Origin: IDS-8 sp035304345 | GTDB taxonomy: Bacteria; Pseudomonadota; Gammaproteobacteria; Steroidobacterales; Woeseiaceae | Length of the DNA: 64,000 nucleotides | Direction: 5' to 3' | NCBI GenBank assembly: GCA_035304345.1 | Contig: DATGQE010000052.1 | Span: 12,434-76,433 of the forward strand | Part shown: piece after piece, positions 27,122 to 36,206 of the stretch | Position numbering within the stretch: position 1 is the stretch's first letter | Layout: every line of letters starts with the position of its first letter | Translations under genes and position numbers: made by a program | The notes under the pieces: model-generated | What the model saw: only the letters and a program-made list of their open reading frames with translations | What the model was told of the DNA's origin: nothing | Database searches by the model: none

Positions 27122-28606
27122 TCAGCCCGCCCGCCGCCCGGCGTAGCGGTAGTACTCGATGCCGATGTCCTGGAAGTGGCGGTCGTCGCTCTGGCCGACC
27201 CGCTCGATGACGAACTCGTCGCTGGGCTCGTAATCGAGGCCGGTCACGCGGCGCCCGTCGTGCAGCGCCTCGTACTGGGCCTGGTCGAGGTCGATGGCGA
27301 ATTCCATGGCGCGGGCGAAACCGATCGCCCGGGTGGCTTCCCGCCACTGCTCGGAGACGAAGAAGGGAATCACCTCGGCGGCATCGCCGCTGCCGTAGCC
27401 GAGCGTCAGGAGCTCCTCGCCGGCGAGCTCCCGTCCCTCCTCGAGCGCCTGCTCGAACCCGGCCGCGAGCCAGGCGGGCAGCGCCGCCGTGTAAAGATTG
27501 CCGAGGTCCAGCATCGTGTCGGAGCCCAGCGCGAGCTTGTCCAGGATCTCGCGGCGGTAGCGGCGCGAAGCACGGAAAATCCTGAACACCGCCATGGTGA
27601 GCGGGTAGACCTCGAAGCTCACTCGCTCCGGGTGCGCGAGGTCCACGATCTCGGGCTGGCTCATCATTTCCTTCTGCACCGCTTCCGGATCGACGCCTGC
27701 CTCGTAGCAATAGGACGCGAGCTCGGCACGGTCCTCGGCACTCCCGCGAGCGAGTGCGAACAGGTACGCGACGGCCCAGCCCGTTTCCGGCATCTTGCGG
27801 TAGGGGCGATGCATGAAGACGGTCTTCAGCGAGCGCAGGTATTCCGCCGGGCACAGTCCGCGCTTCTCGTACATGTCGTTCAGCGCGTGCAGCGTCTCGT
27901 CGATGTAGCAGGTCGTCGAGTACTTGCCGTTGAAGACCGGGAAATCCTGCACCTGGTGCGTTTCGCTGCGGTCCTGGCCGCAGAAGCGCAGCATGGGCTT
28001 GCGGAAATCCATGATGCGGTAATCGGAGGCCGAGCCGGAACGCACGAGATCCACCTCGGCCAGCTTCGGGTTCTCCTCGAGCAGCATGGCGACCGCGCCC
28101 GCACCCTGGGTCGGCTCGCCGCTGCTGCCGCGACGGTACTCCGCGATGTCGGCGCACACGACGATCGCCTGGCTGCCCTTGCCGTCGTGCGCGAGATGGC
28201 GGATCGCGCCCTTCATGCCGTAGACGCCGCCCAGGCAGGCGTGCTTGAACTCGGGAACCTCGCAGCTTCTCGCGATCGGCGGCAGGCCCTCGGCGACCAG
28301 CGCGCGATCGACCATGCCCTTCACGATGATCGCGCCGGCCGAGTTGTCGGTGCTGGATTCCGTGCCCAGCCCGAGGAACTTCACCCGGGCCGGATCGACG
28401 TCGTACTGGCGGATGAGCCGCATGACCGCGGTCGCTGCGAGCGTGTAGACGCTCTGCTGCGGGCCGCGCACCCGGAAGCTTCGTCCGACTGTTTCACGAA
28501 TCTTGGGCCAGTGGTTGCCCGTCCACTCGCACCAGTCGTCCAGCCACACGCGATACGGCGGGACATAAGCGGCCAAGCCGCTGATTCCGATGGAATTCTT
28601 CTTCAT
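27122..28606 (-). CDS. mvaS: Hydroxymethylglutaryl-CoA synthase
   Basis: Condenses acetyl-CoA with acetoacetyl-CoA to HMG-CoA, feeding the reductase-kinase fusion. The 494-residue thiolase-fold protein keeps the catalytic triad: Glu83 (GLGTESSTD), the nucleophilic Cys124 (FKHACLGGVYG) and His266 (FMHRPYRKMP). It is about 100 residues longer than the Gram-positive enzymes (about 385) and diverges from them in places, so it belongs to another branch of the family. It has its own promoter (28662-28690) and converges on the rest of the mevalonate operon, separated by the glsB-like gene. Confidence 0.93.
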   Translation of the reverse strand: MKKNSIGISGLAAYVPPYRVWLDDWCEWTGNHWPKIRETVGRSFRVRGPQQSVYTLAATAVMRLIRQYDVDPARVKFLGLGTESSTDNSAGAIIVKGMVDRALVAEGLPPIARSCEVPEFKHACLGGVYGMKGAIRHLAHDGKGSQAIVVCADIAEYRRGSSGEPTQGAGAVAMLLEENPKLAEVDLVRSGSASDYRIMDFRKPMLRFCGQDRSETHQVQDFPVFNGKYSTTCYIDETLHALNDMYEKRGLCPAEYLRSLKTVFMHRPYRKMPETGWAVAYLFALARGSAEDRAELASYCYEAGVDPEAVQKEMMSQPEIVDLAHPERVSFEVYPLTMAVFRIFRASRRYRREILDKLALGSDTMLDLGNLYTAALPAWLAAGFEQALEEGRELAGEELLTLGYGSGDAAEVIPFFVSEQWREATRAIGFARAMEFAIDLDQAQYEALHDGRRVTGLDYEPSDEFVIERVGQSDDRHFQDIGIEYYRYAGRRAG

Positions 28607-28661
28607 TGAGCCGGCTGAGGTTCGCTACGGGGGCCGCCTGTCTGGATCGCGGAGCCCGGAA

Positions 28662-28690
28662 ATTCTAGTTCTCCCCGGGGTGCGGCTCAA
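28662..28690 (-). promoter_or_regulatory. Sigma-70-type promoter of mvaS
   Basis: On the minus strand TTGAGC (28690-28685), a 17-bp spacer and TAGAAT (28667-28662) form a well-spaced promoter about 56 bp before the mvaS ATG. The region lies in the 150-bp gap after the DUF4286-DUF3667 gene, so mvaS need not depend on read-through. Confidence 0.6.
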
Positions 28691-28756
28691 GCAGCCGGGC
28701 GCGAACCTTTTCGCACGCCCGACCCGCCGGCGGTCTTCGCCTCTGCGAGTGTCGAC

Positions 28757-30061
28757 CTACAGCGACAGCGCCGTGTAGAGCATCACCACGAGGAAGACGA
28801 GCAGCAGGCCGGTCAAGTACGTGACGGTCAGCAGGATGAACTTGAACACCGTCACCAGGCGTCCCTGGCCGTACACGCGGCGCAGCGACTTGTAGAGGTA
28901 GACCGGCACGTAGATGCCGACCGCGAAGCCGGCCAGCGAGGTAACGAACTCCGGTGCGCGCACGACCCCGAGCAGGCGGGAGAACAGGATGTCGAGCGTG
29001 AGGATCAGGAACAGGAACGCGTGGAAGTGCAGCACGAAGAGCAGGTGCTCGGCGTAGTAACGCTTCGACAAGGGGTAGAGGATCTTGAGGACCAGCGCCA
29101 TCAGCGGCAGCAGGACGAACAGCGACGCGGGAATGTTGTCGAGGAGCTGCCGGGCGAAGCTGCGCCCGTCGTCGGCCGTCACCCGCTCGCACATCTCCTT
29201 CAGGCGGGCAGGCGTCAATCGCCGCTCGAGCCACGCGGGCAGCTCCATGTTTTCGAGGTCCTCCAGGGAGCAATGCACGTTGAGCCCCGAGCCTGCGTTC
29301 CCCCCTTCGGCAGCCTCGCCTGCCCGCCTGCCGATCGTGATGCCTTCTGCCTCGAGGTCCCTGAGCATTTCCTCGCGCGCCCGTGTGCGTTCCGCCTCGG
29401 CTGCCGCCGGGTCGAGCAGCAGGCCGAACTGCTCGTGCGGATCGAAGAAAGCCACCAGGAAGAACACGAGCGACAGGAGGAGGTAGGTGCGAAACGGCGG
29501 CATGTACCGCGCACGCCGGCCCATCAGGTACTCGTGCGTGAGGCGGCCCGGGCGCGTGACGAGCGGGATGAGCGTTCGCCACAGCCGCGAGTCGAGCTCG
29601 AACAGGTCGCCGACGGCGTCCCGCACGAGCTCCCAGATGCTGATCAGCCGGCTCTTCGCCCGCTGGCCGCAGGCCGAGCAGTACTGGCCGCTGAGGGGCG
29701 TCCCGCAGTTGAGGCAGGACGGAACGGGTACCGCGACCTCATCGACGGTGTCCGCGTGGTGCAGGATGCGCCGCGTCGCCGTGAAGCGGTCCGGGAAGCG
29801 CTCGAGGCCGTCGCGGCGCATGCGTTCGGCAGGCCCGGACAGGTAAGCGTCGAGTGCCTGGGCGTCCTCGAGGAAGTACTGGACCACGCGCCGCACTCGT
29901 TGCGGGTCCTCGTCCTCCGCCGACCACGTGACCGCGCGCACGAAGCCCGGCAGCTCCAGCATCTCGCGCACGTGCGCGGCGAGCCAGGCGTCGAACGCCT
30001 CGGCGACGTCCCGGTCGATGCTCAGCGTGACTTCGTAGACCGGGCCAGGAGCCGTGGCCAT
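28757..30061 (-). CDS. DUF4286-DUF3667 membrane protein
   Basis: A 434-residue protein in two parts. Residues 1 to about 105 form a soluble DUF4286-like ferredoxin-fold domain (YEVTLSIDRDVAEAFDAWL; VRRVVQYFLEDAQALDAYL). This is followed by a DUF3667-type region: zinc ribbon CLNCGTPLSGQYCSACGQ (about 115-132), then about five transmembrane helices, one near 190 and four between about 310 and 430. A charged loop of about 100 residues lies after the first helix. The function of both domains is unknown. It begins 7 bp after the fadE stop, so it is co-transcribed with fadE, suggesting a lipid- or membrane-related role. Confidence 0.82.
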   Translation of the reverse strand: MATAPGPVYEVTLSIDRDVAEAFDAWLAAHVREMLELPGFVRAVTWSAEDEDPQRVRRVVQYFLEDAQALDAYLSGPAERMRRDGLERFPDRFTATRRILHHADTVDEVAVPVPSCLNCGTPLSGQYCSACGQRAKSRLISIWELVRDAVGDLFELDSRLWRTLIPLVTRPGRLTHEYLMGRRARYMPPFRTYLLLSLVFFLVAFFDPHEQFGLLLDPAAAEAERTRAREEMLRDLEAEGITIGRRAGEAAEGGNAGSGLNVHCSLEDLENMELPAWLERRLTPARLKEMCERVTADDGRSFARQLLDNIPASLFVLLPLMALVLKILYPLSKRYYAEHLLFVLHFHAFLFLILTLDILFSRLLGVVRAPEFVTSLAGFAVGIYVPVYLYKSLRRVYGQGRLVTVFKFILLTVTYLTGLLLVFLVVMLYTALSL

Positions 30062-30068
30062 GTGCGGG

Positions 30069-32678
30069 TCAGTTCGCCGGGTCTGCGTCCGCGGCGGGGG
30101 CCGGATCGGCGGGTGGCGCCGGTTCCGGCGCCGCCTTGCCGGCAGGCGCCGGCCTTGCCGGGCGTGCCGTCTTCCTCCGGCCGGTGACCTTGGACTTGGC
30201 GGCCTGGCGTGCCGCGGGTCGTCCCGCGTCCTCGCGCGCGGCGCGTGCCAGCTCGTCGGGCGCGAAATCGTCCACCGACAGGATCGCGCAGAGTTTCTCG
30301 TGATAGTCGAGCAGCGCCTGCTTCTCCTCCGCGGAGATGACTTCCGCGGCGGCGGCCTCCTCGATCTGGTGGCCCAGGTACTCCGAGCGGATCAGCCCTT
30401 CCTTGTGCGCCTGCCGCAGCCGCTTCTCGAGCGGCGCGAGCTGCTCGGACACGAGCAGCGTTTCCTGCAGCAGGCCGACCTGGTTGCCCGGCTCGATCGT
30501 CGTGTACGCCTGCTCGCACAGGCGTTCGCGCGCCTCGCCGGTGTGCGTGATGAGGTCCACGATCTTCGCGCCGAGCTCGTCGGCCGGCGAGGAGTAGGTA
30601 CGGCCGCGAGGGAAGATGAAGAAACGCAGGAAAGCCGCCACGGGGCGGTTCGGGAAGTTGCGCAGGAAGCTGTGGAGCTGTTCCTGCGCGTGATACATGA
30701 GCGTCCGCACCGACCATTCGACGAGCGGGAGGTCGGTGGCCCGGCGGCCCTGGTTCTCGAAGTGCTTGAGGACCGTCGAGGCGAGGTACATCGAGCTCAG
30801 CACGTCGCCCAGCCTCGCGGACAGGAGCTCCTTCTGTTTCAGCTTGCCGCCGAGCGTCAGCATCGCGACATCGGCGGCCAGCGCAAACGCCGCGCTGTAC
30901 CGGTTGATGTTCTGGTAGTAGCGCCGGGTCGGCGTGTTCAGCGGAACGCGGCTGAACTTCGCGTGCGTGAGCGCGAGAAAGAAAGCGCGCGCGAGATTGC
31001 TGATCGCGTACCCGATGTGCCCGAAAAGGGCATCGTCGAACTCGACGAGACCGCGCTGGCGATCGGGATCCTGTGCCGCGTTGAGCTCGCGGAGCACGTA
31101 CGGGTGACAGCGGATCGCGCCTTGGCCGAAGATGATCAGGCTGCGCGTGAGGATGTTGGCGCCTTCGACCGTGATGGCGATCGGTGTGCCCATGTAGCCG
31201 CGGCCGATGTAATTCTTCGGGCCCATCATGATGCCTTTGCCGCCGTGCACGTCCATCGCGTCGTTCGCCACCTTGCGGCCGAGCTCGGTGCAGTGGTACT
31301 TGAGGATCGCCGCCGGCACCGCCGGCTTCTCGCCCTGGTCGATCGCGCCGGACGTGACCGACAGCGCCGCGTTCATGATGTAGGTATGGCCGGCGATGCG
31401 CGCGAGCGCCTCGCCGACGCCCTCGAACCGGGCGATCGGCAGGTTGAACTGCTTGCGCAGGGCGGCGTACGCGCCGGTGGCGTAGGCGGCCGCCTGCGCA
31501 CCGCCCGCCGCGGTCGCCGGCAGCGTGATCGCGCGGCCGACCGAGAGGAGCTGCACCAGCATCTTCCAGCCGTGACCGGCCATCGCGGGGCCGCCGATGA
31601 TGTAATCGAGGGGCACGAACACGTCCGTGCCGGAGGTGGGCCCGTTCTGGAACGGTGTCGCGAGCGGCAGGTGGCGCCGGCCGATCTCGACCCCGGGCGT
31701 GTCGACCGGGATCAGTGCTGCGGTGATGCCGTATTCCTCGCGGTCGCCGAGCAGCCGGTCCGGATCGTACAGCTTGAAGGCCAGTCCGAGCACCGTCGCC
31801 ACCGGCGCAAGCGTGATGTAACGCTTGTTCCAGGTGAGCCGCATGCCGACGATCTCTTCACCGTTCCATTCACCGTTGCACACGATGCCCTTGTCGATGA
31901 TGGCCGCCGCGTCCGACCCGGCCTGCGGCGACGTGAGGGCGAAGCAGGGAATCTCGTCCCCGCGGGCGAGGCCCGGCAGCCAGCGTTCCTTCTGTTCCTC
32001 GGTCCCGTAATGCAGGAGCAGCTCGGCCGGGCCGAGCGAGTTCGGCACGCCGACGGTAGACGACGCCGTCGTGCTGCGGCTCGCAAGCTTCGCGATGACC
32101 ATCGCGTTGGCGTAAGAGGAGAACTCGAGCCCGCCGTACTTCTTCGGGATGATCATCGCGAAGAAGCGGTGCTGCTTGATGAAATCCCAGATTTCCCGCG
32201 ACAGGTCGGCGCGCTCGTGCGAGATCTCCCAGTCGTCGAGCATGCGGCACAACTCCTCGCACGGGCCGTCGAGGAACTCCTGCTCCTCTGCTGAGAGCTT
32301 CGGTGCGGGGCAGGACATCAGCCGGTCCCAGTCGGGCATGCCGGAGAACAGCTCGCCGTCCCACCACACGTTGCCCGCTTCGAGTGCGTCGCGCTCGGTT
32401 TCGGACATGTGCGGCACGATCGTGCGATAGAAATCGAGCGCGGGCCGGGTGATCTTGTCGCGCCTGAACTCCTTGAAGTTCAGGGAGACCATGCCGGCGA
32501 ACAGCAGCCACAGCAGGAGCAGCCACAGGAAGCCGCCTTCGCCCAGGACCGTGTAGGCGAACAGCGCGATGCCGGTCGCGATGGTCGACTGGCGCAGCCC
32601 GATGCGGTTGTAGGCGAGATAGATGCCACCGCCCGCGAACAGCAGGAACCAGGACAGACCGACGACGAATCCCGACAC
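30069..32678 (-). CDS. fadE: FadE-type acyl-CoA dehydrogenase
   Basis: FAD enzyme for the first step of beta-oxidation. At 869 residues it is a large FadE (E. coli has 814). It starts with two membrane helices (GFVVGLSWFLLFAGGGIYLAY and FLWLLLLWLLFAGMVSLNF), then acyl-CoA dehydrogenase N, middle (FALTSPQAGSDAA) and C domains, a FadE-specific helical tail, and an unusual Lys/Pro/Ala-rich C-terminal extension of about 60 residues (KVTGRRKTARPARPAPAGKA). The start is GTG with GGAGGG seven bases upstream. It leads a two-gene operon with the DUF4286-DUF3667 protein. Confidence 0.92.
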   Translation of the reverse strand: MSGFVVGLSWFLLFAGGGIYLAYNRIGLRQSTIATGIALFAYTVLGEGGFLWLLLLWLLFAGMVSLNFKEFRRDKITRPALDFYRTIVPHMSETERDALEAGNVWWDGELFSGMPDWDRLMSCPAPKLSAEEQEFLDGPCEELCRMLDDWEISHERADLSREIWDFIKQHRFFAMIIPKKYGGLEFSSYANAMVIAKLASRSTTASSTVGVPNSLGPAELLLHYGTEEQKERWLPGLARGDEIPCFALTSPQAGSDAAAIIDKGIVCNGEWNGEEIVGMRLTWNKRYITLAPVATVLGLAFKLYDPDRLLGDREEYGITAALIPVDTPGVEIGRRHLPLATPFQNGPTSGTDVFVPLDYIIGGPAMAGHGWKMLVQLLSVGRAITLPATAAGGAQAAAYATGAYAALRKQFNLPIARFEGVGEALARIAGHTYIMNAALSVTSGAIDQGEKPAVPAAILKYHCTELGRKVANDAMDVHGGKGIMMGPKNYIGRGYMGTPIAITVEGANILTRSLIIFGQGAIRCHPYVLRELNAAQDPDRQRGLVEFDDALFGHIGYAISNLARAFFLALTHAKFSRVPLNTPTRRYYQNINRYSAAFALAADVAMLTLGGKLKQKELLSARLGDVLSSMYLASTVLKHFENQGRRATDLPLVEWSVRTLMYHAQEQLHSFLRNFPNRPVAAFLRFFIFPRGRTYSSPADELGAKIVDLITHTGEARERLCEQAYTTIEPGNQVGLLQETLLVSEQLAPLEKRLRQAHKEGLIRSEYLGHQIEEAAAAEVISAEEKQALLDYHEKLCAILSVDDFAPDELARAAREDAGRPAARQAAKSKVTGRRKTARPARPAPAGKAAPEPAPPADPAPAADADPAN

Positions 32679-32882
32679 TCTTGCGCCCTCCTGCGATGCG
32701 GGACGAGGCTGGAAGCTAGCTCACGAGGCCTTTGGACGCGACCGGCATTTCTCGCCGATCGAGGCACGCGAGCCGCGTGCGGTCATTCTACAGAAGCGGG
32801 CGCCCCTCCGCGGAGTCGAGCAGCACGGATTTGCATGCCGCGCCCGCGGCCGGCGCCCGGGCGCGGCTCGCGCCGCCCCGGC

Positions 32883-33860
32883 TCAGAGCAGGTCCGCGAT
32901 GGCGGCGCGCTCCTCCCGCAGCTCACCCTCGGTGGCGCGCATGCGCTCGCGGCTGAACTCGCTGATCTCGAGATCGCGGACGATCTCGTAGCGACCGTCG
33001 CGGCAGCGCACCGGGAACGAGTAGATGACGCCTTCCGCGATGCCGTAGCTGCCGTCGGCCGGCACCGCCATGCTCACCCAGTCGTCGTCCGGCGTGCCGC
33101 GAACCCAGTCGCGGACGTGATCGATGGCCGCGGACGCGGCGGACGCGGCGGAAGAGGCACCGCGCGCCTTGATGATCGCGGCGCCGCGCTGCTGCACGGT
33201 GGGGATGAAATCGCGCTCGATCCAGTCCTGGTCCACGAGCTCGCGTGCCGGCCTGCCGGCCACGGTGGCATGGTCGAGGTCGGGATACTGGGTCGCGGAG
33301 TGATTGCCCCAGATGATCATGCGCCGGATCTCGCTGACGTGGTAACCGGTTTTTGCCGCGAGTTGCGCGATCGCGCGGTTGTGATCGAGGCGGGTCATGG
33401 CGGTGATCTGCGCGGGGTCGATGTCCGGCGCGTTCGCCTGCGTGATCAGTGCGTTCGTGTTCGCCGGGTTGCCGACGACGAGCACGCGAATGCCGCGGCT
33501 CGCATGCTCGTTGATGGCGCGCCCCTGCACGGAAAAGATCTTCGCGTTGGCCTCGAGCAGGTCCTTGCGCTCCATGCCGGGGCCGCGGGGGCGGGCGCCG
33601 ACGAGCAGGGCATAATCGCTGTCCTTGAAGGCCCTCGCCGGATCGTCGGTCGCCACGACACCGGCGAGCGTCGGAAAGGCGCAGTCGGCAAGCTCCATCA
33701 CCACGCCGTCGAGCGCGGGGAGCGCCGCCGGGATCTCCAGGAGCTGGAGCGCCACGGGCTGGTCCTCGCCGAGCATCTGCCCGGAGGCGATACGGAACGC
33801 GAGCTGGTAACCGATCTGGCCGGCGGCGCCGGTAATGGTGACACGAACGGGTGACTTCAT
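32883..33860 (-). CDS. mdh: Malate dehydrogenase
   Basis: NAD-dependent malate/oxaloacetate interconversion in the citric acid cycle. The 325 residues begin MKSPVRVTITGAAGQIGY with the Rossmann GxxGxxG, followed by the mobile active-site loop GARPRGPGMERKDLL, VVGNPANTNA, the catalytic aspartate region TRLDHNRA and the catalytic histidine in IWGNHSATQYPD. It is the about 326-residue cytosolic-type enzyme of many Proteobacteria and Actinobacteria, not the E. coli type. The alanine/serine repeat ARGASSAASAASAAIDHV is a normal family feature. The start follows AGGATTCCCG. It is divergent from the GntR operon. Confidence 0.95.
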   Translation of the reverse strand: MKSPVRVTITGAAGQIGYQLAFRIASGQMLGEDQPVALQLLEIPAALPALDGVVMELADCAFPTLAGVVATDDPARAFKDSDYALLVGARPRGPGMERKDLLEANAKIFSVQGRAINEHASRGIRVLVVGNPANTNALITQANAPDIDPAQITAMTRLDHNRAIAQLAAKTGYHVSEIRRMIIWGNHSATQYPDLDHATVAGRPARELVDQDWIERDFIPTVQQRGAAIIKARGASSAASAASAAIDHVRDWVRGTPDDDWVSMAVPADGSYGIAEGVIYSFPVRCRDGRYEIVRDLEISEFSRERMRATEGELREERAAIADLL

Positions 33861-33975
33861 CGGGAATCCTGGATCGAGTGGCAACACCGGGCGGCGGACG
33901 GCCGCCCGAGGTCCCGGTCGCAACGGACCGCGGCCCGCGATTCTACACGGCCCGGAGGGCCTTGCGCCGACCCCG

Positions 33976-34002
33976 TTGCAAAACCGTGCAAGGTGTTATA
34001 GT
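33976..34002 (+). promoter_or_regulatory. Promoter of the GntR-ABC operon
   Basis: TTGCAA (33976-33981) and TATAGT (33997-34002) with a 15-bp spacer precede the regulator gene by about 53 bp. The -10 box lies inside the palindromic operator at 33995-34012, which fits repression by the adjacent regulator. Confidence 0.5.
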
Positions 34003-34012
34003 CTACTACAAC
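33995..34012. promoter_or_regulatory. Palindromic operator, probably for the YtrA-type regulator
   Basis: GTTATAGTCTACTACAAC is an 18-bp imperfect palindrome (14 of 18 positions symmetric) with half-sites TAGT/ACTA, like the TAGTACA-type operators of YtrA-subfamily GntR regulators. It overlaps the -10 element, giving a simple autorepression model. Confidence 0.6.
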
Positions 34013-34054
34013 AGTATTTCACTGGCGGCGGGCGACGCGCGATAGACTGAGCAC

Positions 34055-34441
34055 ATGGACCCCAAATGGAGCGAGGACCTGCCGATCTACCGGCAGCTCC
34101 GCGACCGCGTCGTCGCCATGATTCTCGAAGGCGTGCTGTCCGACGGTGACGCGCTCCCGTCCGTGCGCAACGTGGCGGCCGAGTACCGCCTGAACCCGCT
34201 CACGGTGCTCAAGGGCTACCAGGAGCTGGTCGAGGAAGGGCTGGTCGAGAAGCGGCGTGGTCGCGGCATGTTCGTGACCGAGGGAGCGCGCCGGAAGCTC
34301 CTGAAGTTCGAGCGCAACCGCTTCGTCGAGCAGGAATGGCCGAAGATCCTGGCGACCATCGAGCGGCTCGGGCTCGATCCCCGCGAGCTCCTCGACGCCG
34401 CGGATGGGCAGGGTGCGAGCCGCGGAGACGGCGATGACTAG
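34055..34441 (+). CDS. GntR-family transcriptional regulator (YtrA subfamily)
   Basis: A 128-residue DNA-binding protein: winged helix with IYRQLRDRVVAMILEGVLSDGDALPSVRNVA-type motif (about residues 11-42) and the recognition region LNPLTVLKGYQELVEEGLVEKRRGRGMFV. It lacks a large effector domain and has only a short helical tail, the layout of the YtrA group, which usually sits upstream of and controls an ABC transporter. Here it overlaps the ATPase gene by 8 bp. The palindrome at 33995-34012 is its likely binding site. The inducer is unknown; cell-wall antibiotics induce some homologues. Confidence 0.9.
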   Translation: MDPKWSEDLPIYRQLRDRVVAMILEGVLSDGDALPSVRNVAAEYRLNPLTVLKGYQELVEEGLVEKRRGRGMFVTEGARRKLLKFERNRFVEQEWPKILATIERLGLDPRELLDAADGQGASRGDGDD

Positions 34442-35291
34442 CCTCGTCCGCGCGCGCAGCGTGACCAAGCGTTTCGGCAGGCTGCGCGCCGTGGACGACG
34501 TTTCCTTCGAGATCGGGCCGGGCCGGATCGTGGGCCTCATCGGCCCCAACGGCGCCGGCAAGACGACCCTCCTCAAGGCGGTGCTCGGCCTCACGGGTTG
34601 CGAAGGCGAGCTCACGGTTCTCGGGCTGGACCCGTTCCGCGAACGCCGCAAGCTCATGCAGCGGATCTCGTACATCGCGGACGTCGCGGTCCTGCCGCGC
34701 TGGATCCGGGTGTCGCAGCTCCTCGATTTCGTCACGGCGGTGCACCCGCGGTTCTCGAGGTCGCGCGCCGAGGCGATGCTCGAGCGCACGAAGATCCCGC
34801 GGCATGCGAAGGTGCGCGAGCTTTCGAAGGGCATGGTGACGCAGCTCCACCTCTCGATCATCACCGCCATCGATGCAGAGCTCCTCGTGCTGGACGAGCC
34901 GACGCTCGGGCTCGACATCCTGTTCCGCAAGGAGTTCTACGGGACCCTGCTCGAGGATTATTTCGACGGGCAACGCACGATCCTGATCACGACGCACCAG
35001 GTGGAGGAGGTCGAGCACCTGCTGACCGACGTGATCTTCATCAACGAGGGCCGCATCGTGCTCCAGGCGTCGACGGAGGCGCTGCCCGAGCGCTACGTCG
35101 AGCTGATGACGTCGGGGGAGAACGCCGAGCGCGCCCGGCGCCTGAACCCGATATTCGAGCGTGACGTGTTCGGCAGGAAGGTGCTGACGTTCGAGGGCGT
35201 CGGGCGGGAGCTCCTGCACGGCCTGGGCGAGCTCAGGACGCCCGGCATCGCCGACCTGTTCGTGGCCAAGGTGAAAGGAGCGGCGGCGTGA
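34434..35291 (+). CDS. ABC transporter ATP-binding protein of the GntR-linked operon
   Basis: A 285-residue ATPase with Walker A GPNGAGKTT, signature region ELSKGMVTQL (degenerate compared with LSGG), Walker B LLVLDEPTLGLD and the switch His in TTHQVEEVEH. The signature variant LSKGM is common in YtrB/BcrA-like ATPases. The ATG at 34434 lies within the end of the regulator gene, and its stop overlaps the permease start (GTGA). Together the three genes look like an envelope-stress or peptide-resistance exporter. The substrate is unknown. Confidence 0.9.
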   Translation: MTSLVRARSVTKRFGRLRAVDDVSFEIGPGRIVGLIGPNGAGKTTLLKAVLGLTGCEGELTVLGLDPFRERRKLMQRISYIADVAVLPRWIRVSQLLDFVTAVHPRFSRSRAEAMLERTKIPRHAKVRELSKGMVTQLHLSIITAIDAELLVLDEPTLGLDILFRKEFYGTLLEDYFDGQRTILITTHQVEEVEHLLTDVIFINEGRIVLQASTEALPERYVELMTSGENAERARRLNPIFERDVFGRKVLTFEGVGRELLHGLGELRTPGIADLFVAKVKGAAA

Positions 35292-36190
35292 CCGGCACCC
35301 AGGTTGCACTCGTGAGGCGCGAGCTGTGGGAGCACCGCTCCATCTACGTGACGCCGCTGGTGATCGGCTTTCTGGTTTCGCTCATGGCCGTCACGGGACA
35401 GGCGACCGTCTCCGCGAACGACCACGTGCTCAACCTCGCACTGTTCGGCATATCGAGCCTCGGCCCGCAGGAGCGGGCCGCGCTGATCGCGGCCACCGCC
35501 ATCGGCGTGGCAATGCTGCTCGCGCTCGCGATGGTCATACTCCTCGTCTTCTACGGCCTGGACGCGCTGTACGCGGAGCGCCGCGATCGCAGCATCCTGT
35601 TCTGGCGCTCGATGCCGGTGACCGATGCCGAGACGGTCGTGTCGAAGCTGGTCACCGCGCTCATTGCGATCCCGCTCGTCACTTTCGCCGTCACGGTGGC
35701 CACCCAGCTCGTCGTGCTCTCGAGCGCGAGTGTCTGGCTGGCCGCGCGCGGTGCCGACGTCGCCAACGTGATCTGGACGGTGGCGCCGCTCGGCCAGGTC
35801 GGGCTCGTGACGCTGGCGTACTTCGTTGCACTGCCGCTGTGGCTTTCGCCCTACGTGGGCTGGTTCCTGCTCGTCTCCGCGTTCGCCCGGCGCGCGCCGT
35901 TGCTGGTCGCCTTCCTGCCGATGCTCGTCCTGCCGATGCTGGAGAAGACCCTGGTCGGCACGAGCGTGCTCACGAACGCGTTCCTGCGGCGCCCGTTCGA
36001 GATGCCGCTGTTCTCGGGCTTCGATTTCCGCGCCTTGATCTTCGGCGGCGGGCGCGCGGAGCTCGATCTCCTGGCCCGGCTGGACCTCGGCGGTTTCCTG
36101 GCGAGCCCGGGCCTTTGGGCCGGGCTCGTCGCCTGCGCCGTATTCTCGGCCGGCGCCGTCTGGCTGCGTCGCTACCGGGACGACAGCTAG
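35288..36190 (+). CDS. ABC-2 type permease of the GntR-linked operon
   Basis: A 300-residue membrane protein with about six transmembrane segments, e.g. IYVTPLVIGFLVSLMAVTG near residues 19-37 and VAMLLALAMVILLVFYGL near 74-91. The motif YAERRDRSILFWRSMPVTD following the second helix is characteristic of permeases paired with YtrA-type regulators. It starts with a GTG that overlaps the ATPase stop by 4 bp, so the two subunits are translationally coupled. It is convergent with pspF. Confidence 0.87.
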   Translation: MTGTQVALVRRELWEHRSIYVTPLVIGFLVSLMAVTGQATVSANDHVLNLALFGISSLGPQERAALIAATAIGVAMLLALAMVILLVFYGLDALYAERRDRSILFWRSMPVTDAETVVSKLVTALIAIPLVTFAVTVATQLVVLSSASVWLAARGADVANVIWTVAPLGQVGLVTLAYFVALPLWLSPYVGWFLLVSAFARRAPLLVAFLPMLVLPMLEKTLVGTSVLTNAFLRRPFEMPLFSGFDFRALIFGGGRAELDLLARLDLGGFLASPGLWAGLVACAVFSAGAVWLRRYRDDS

Positions 36191-36206
36191 CGCGCCCGTC
36201 GCGGGC

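Noticed and set aside
33110..33180. Tandem GCGGACGCGGCGGACGC-like repeat
   Set aside because: It encodes the normal Ala/Ser-rich ARGASSAASAA segment of malate dehydrogenase, not an inserted repeat.
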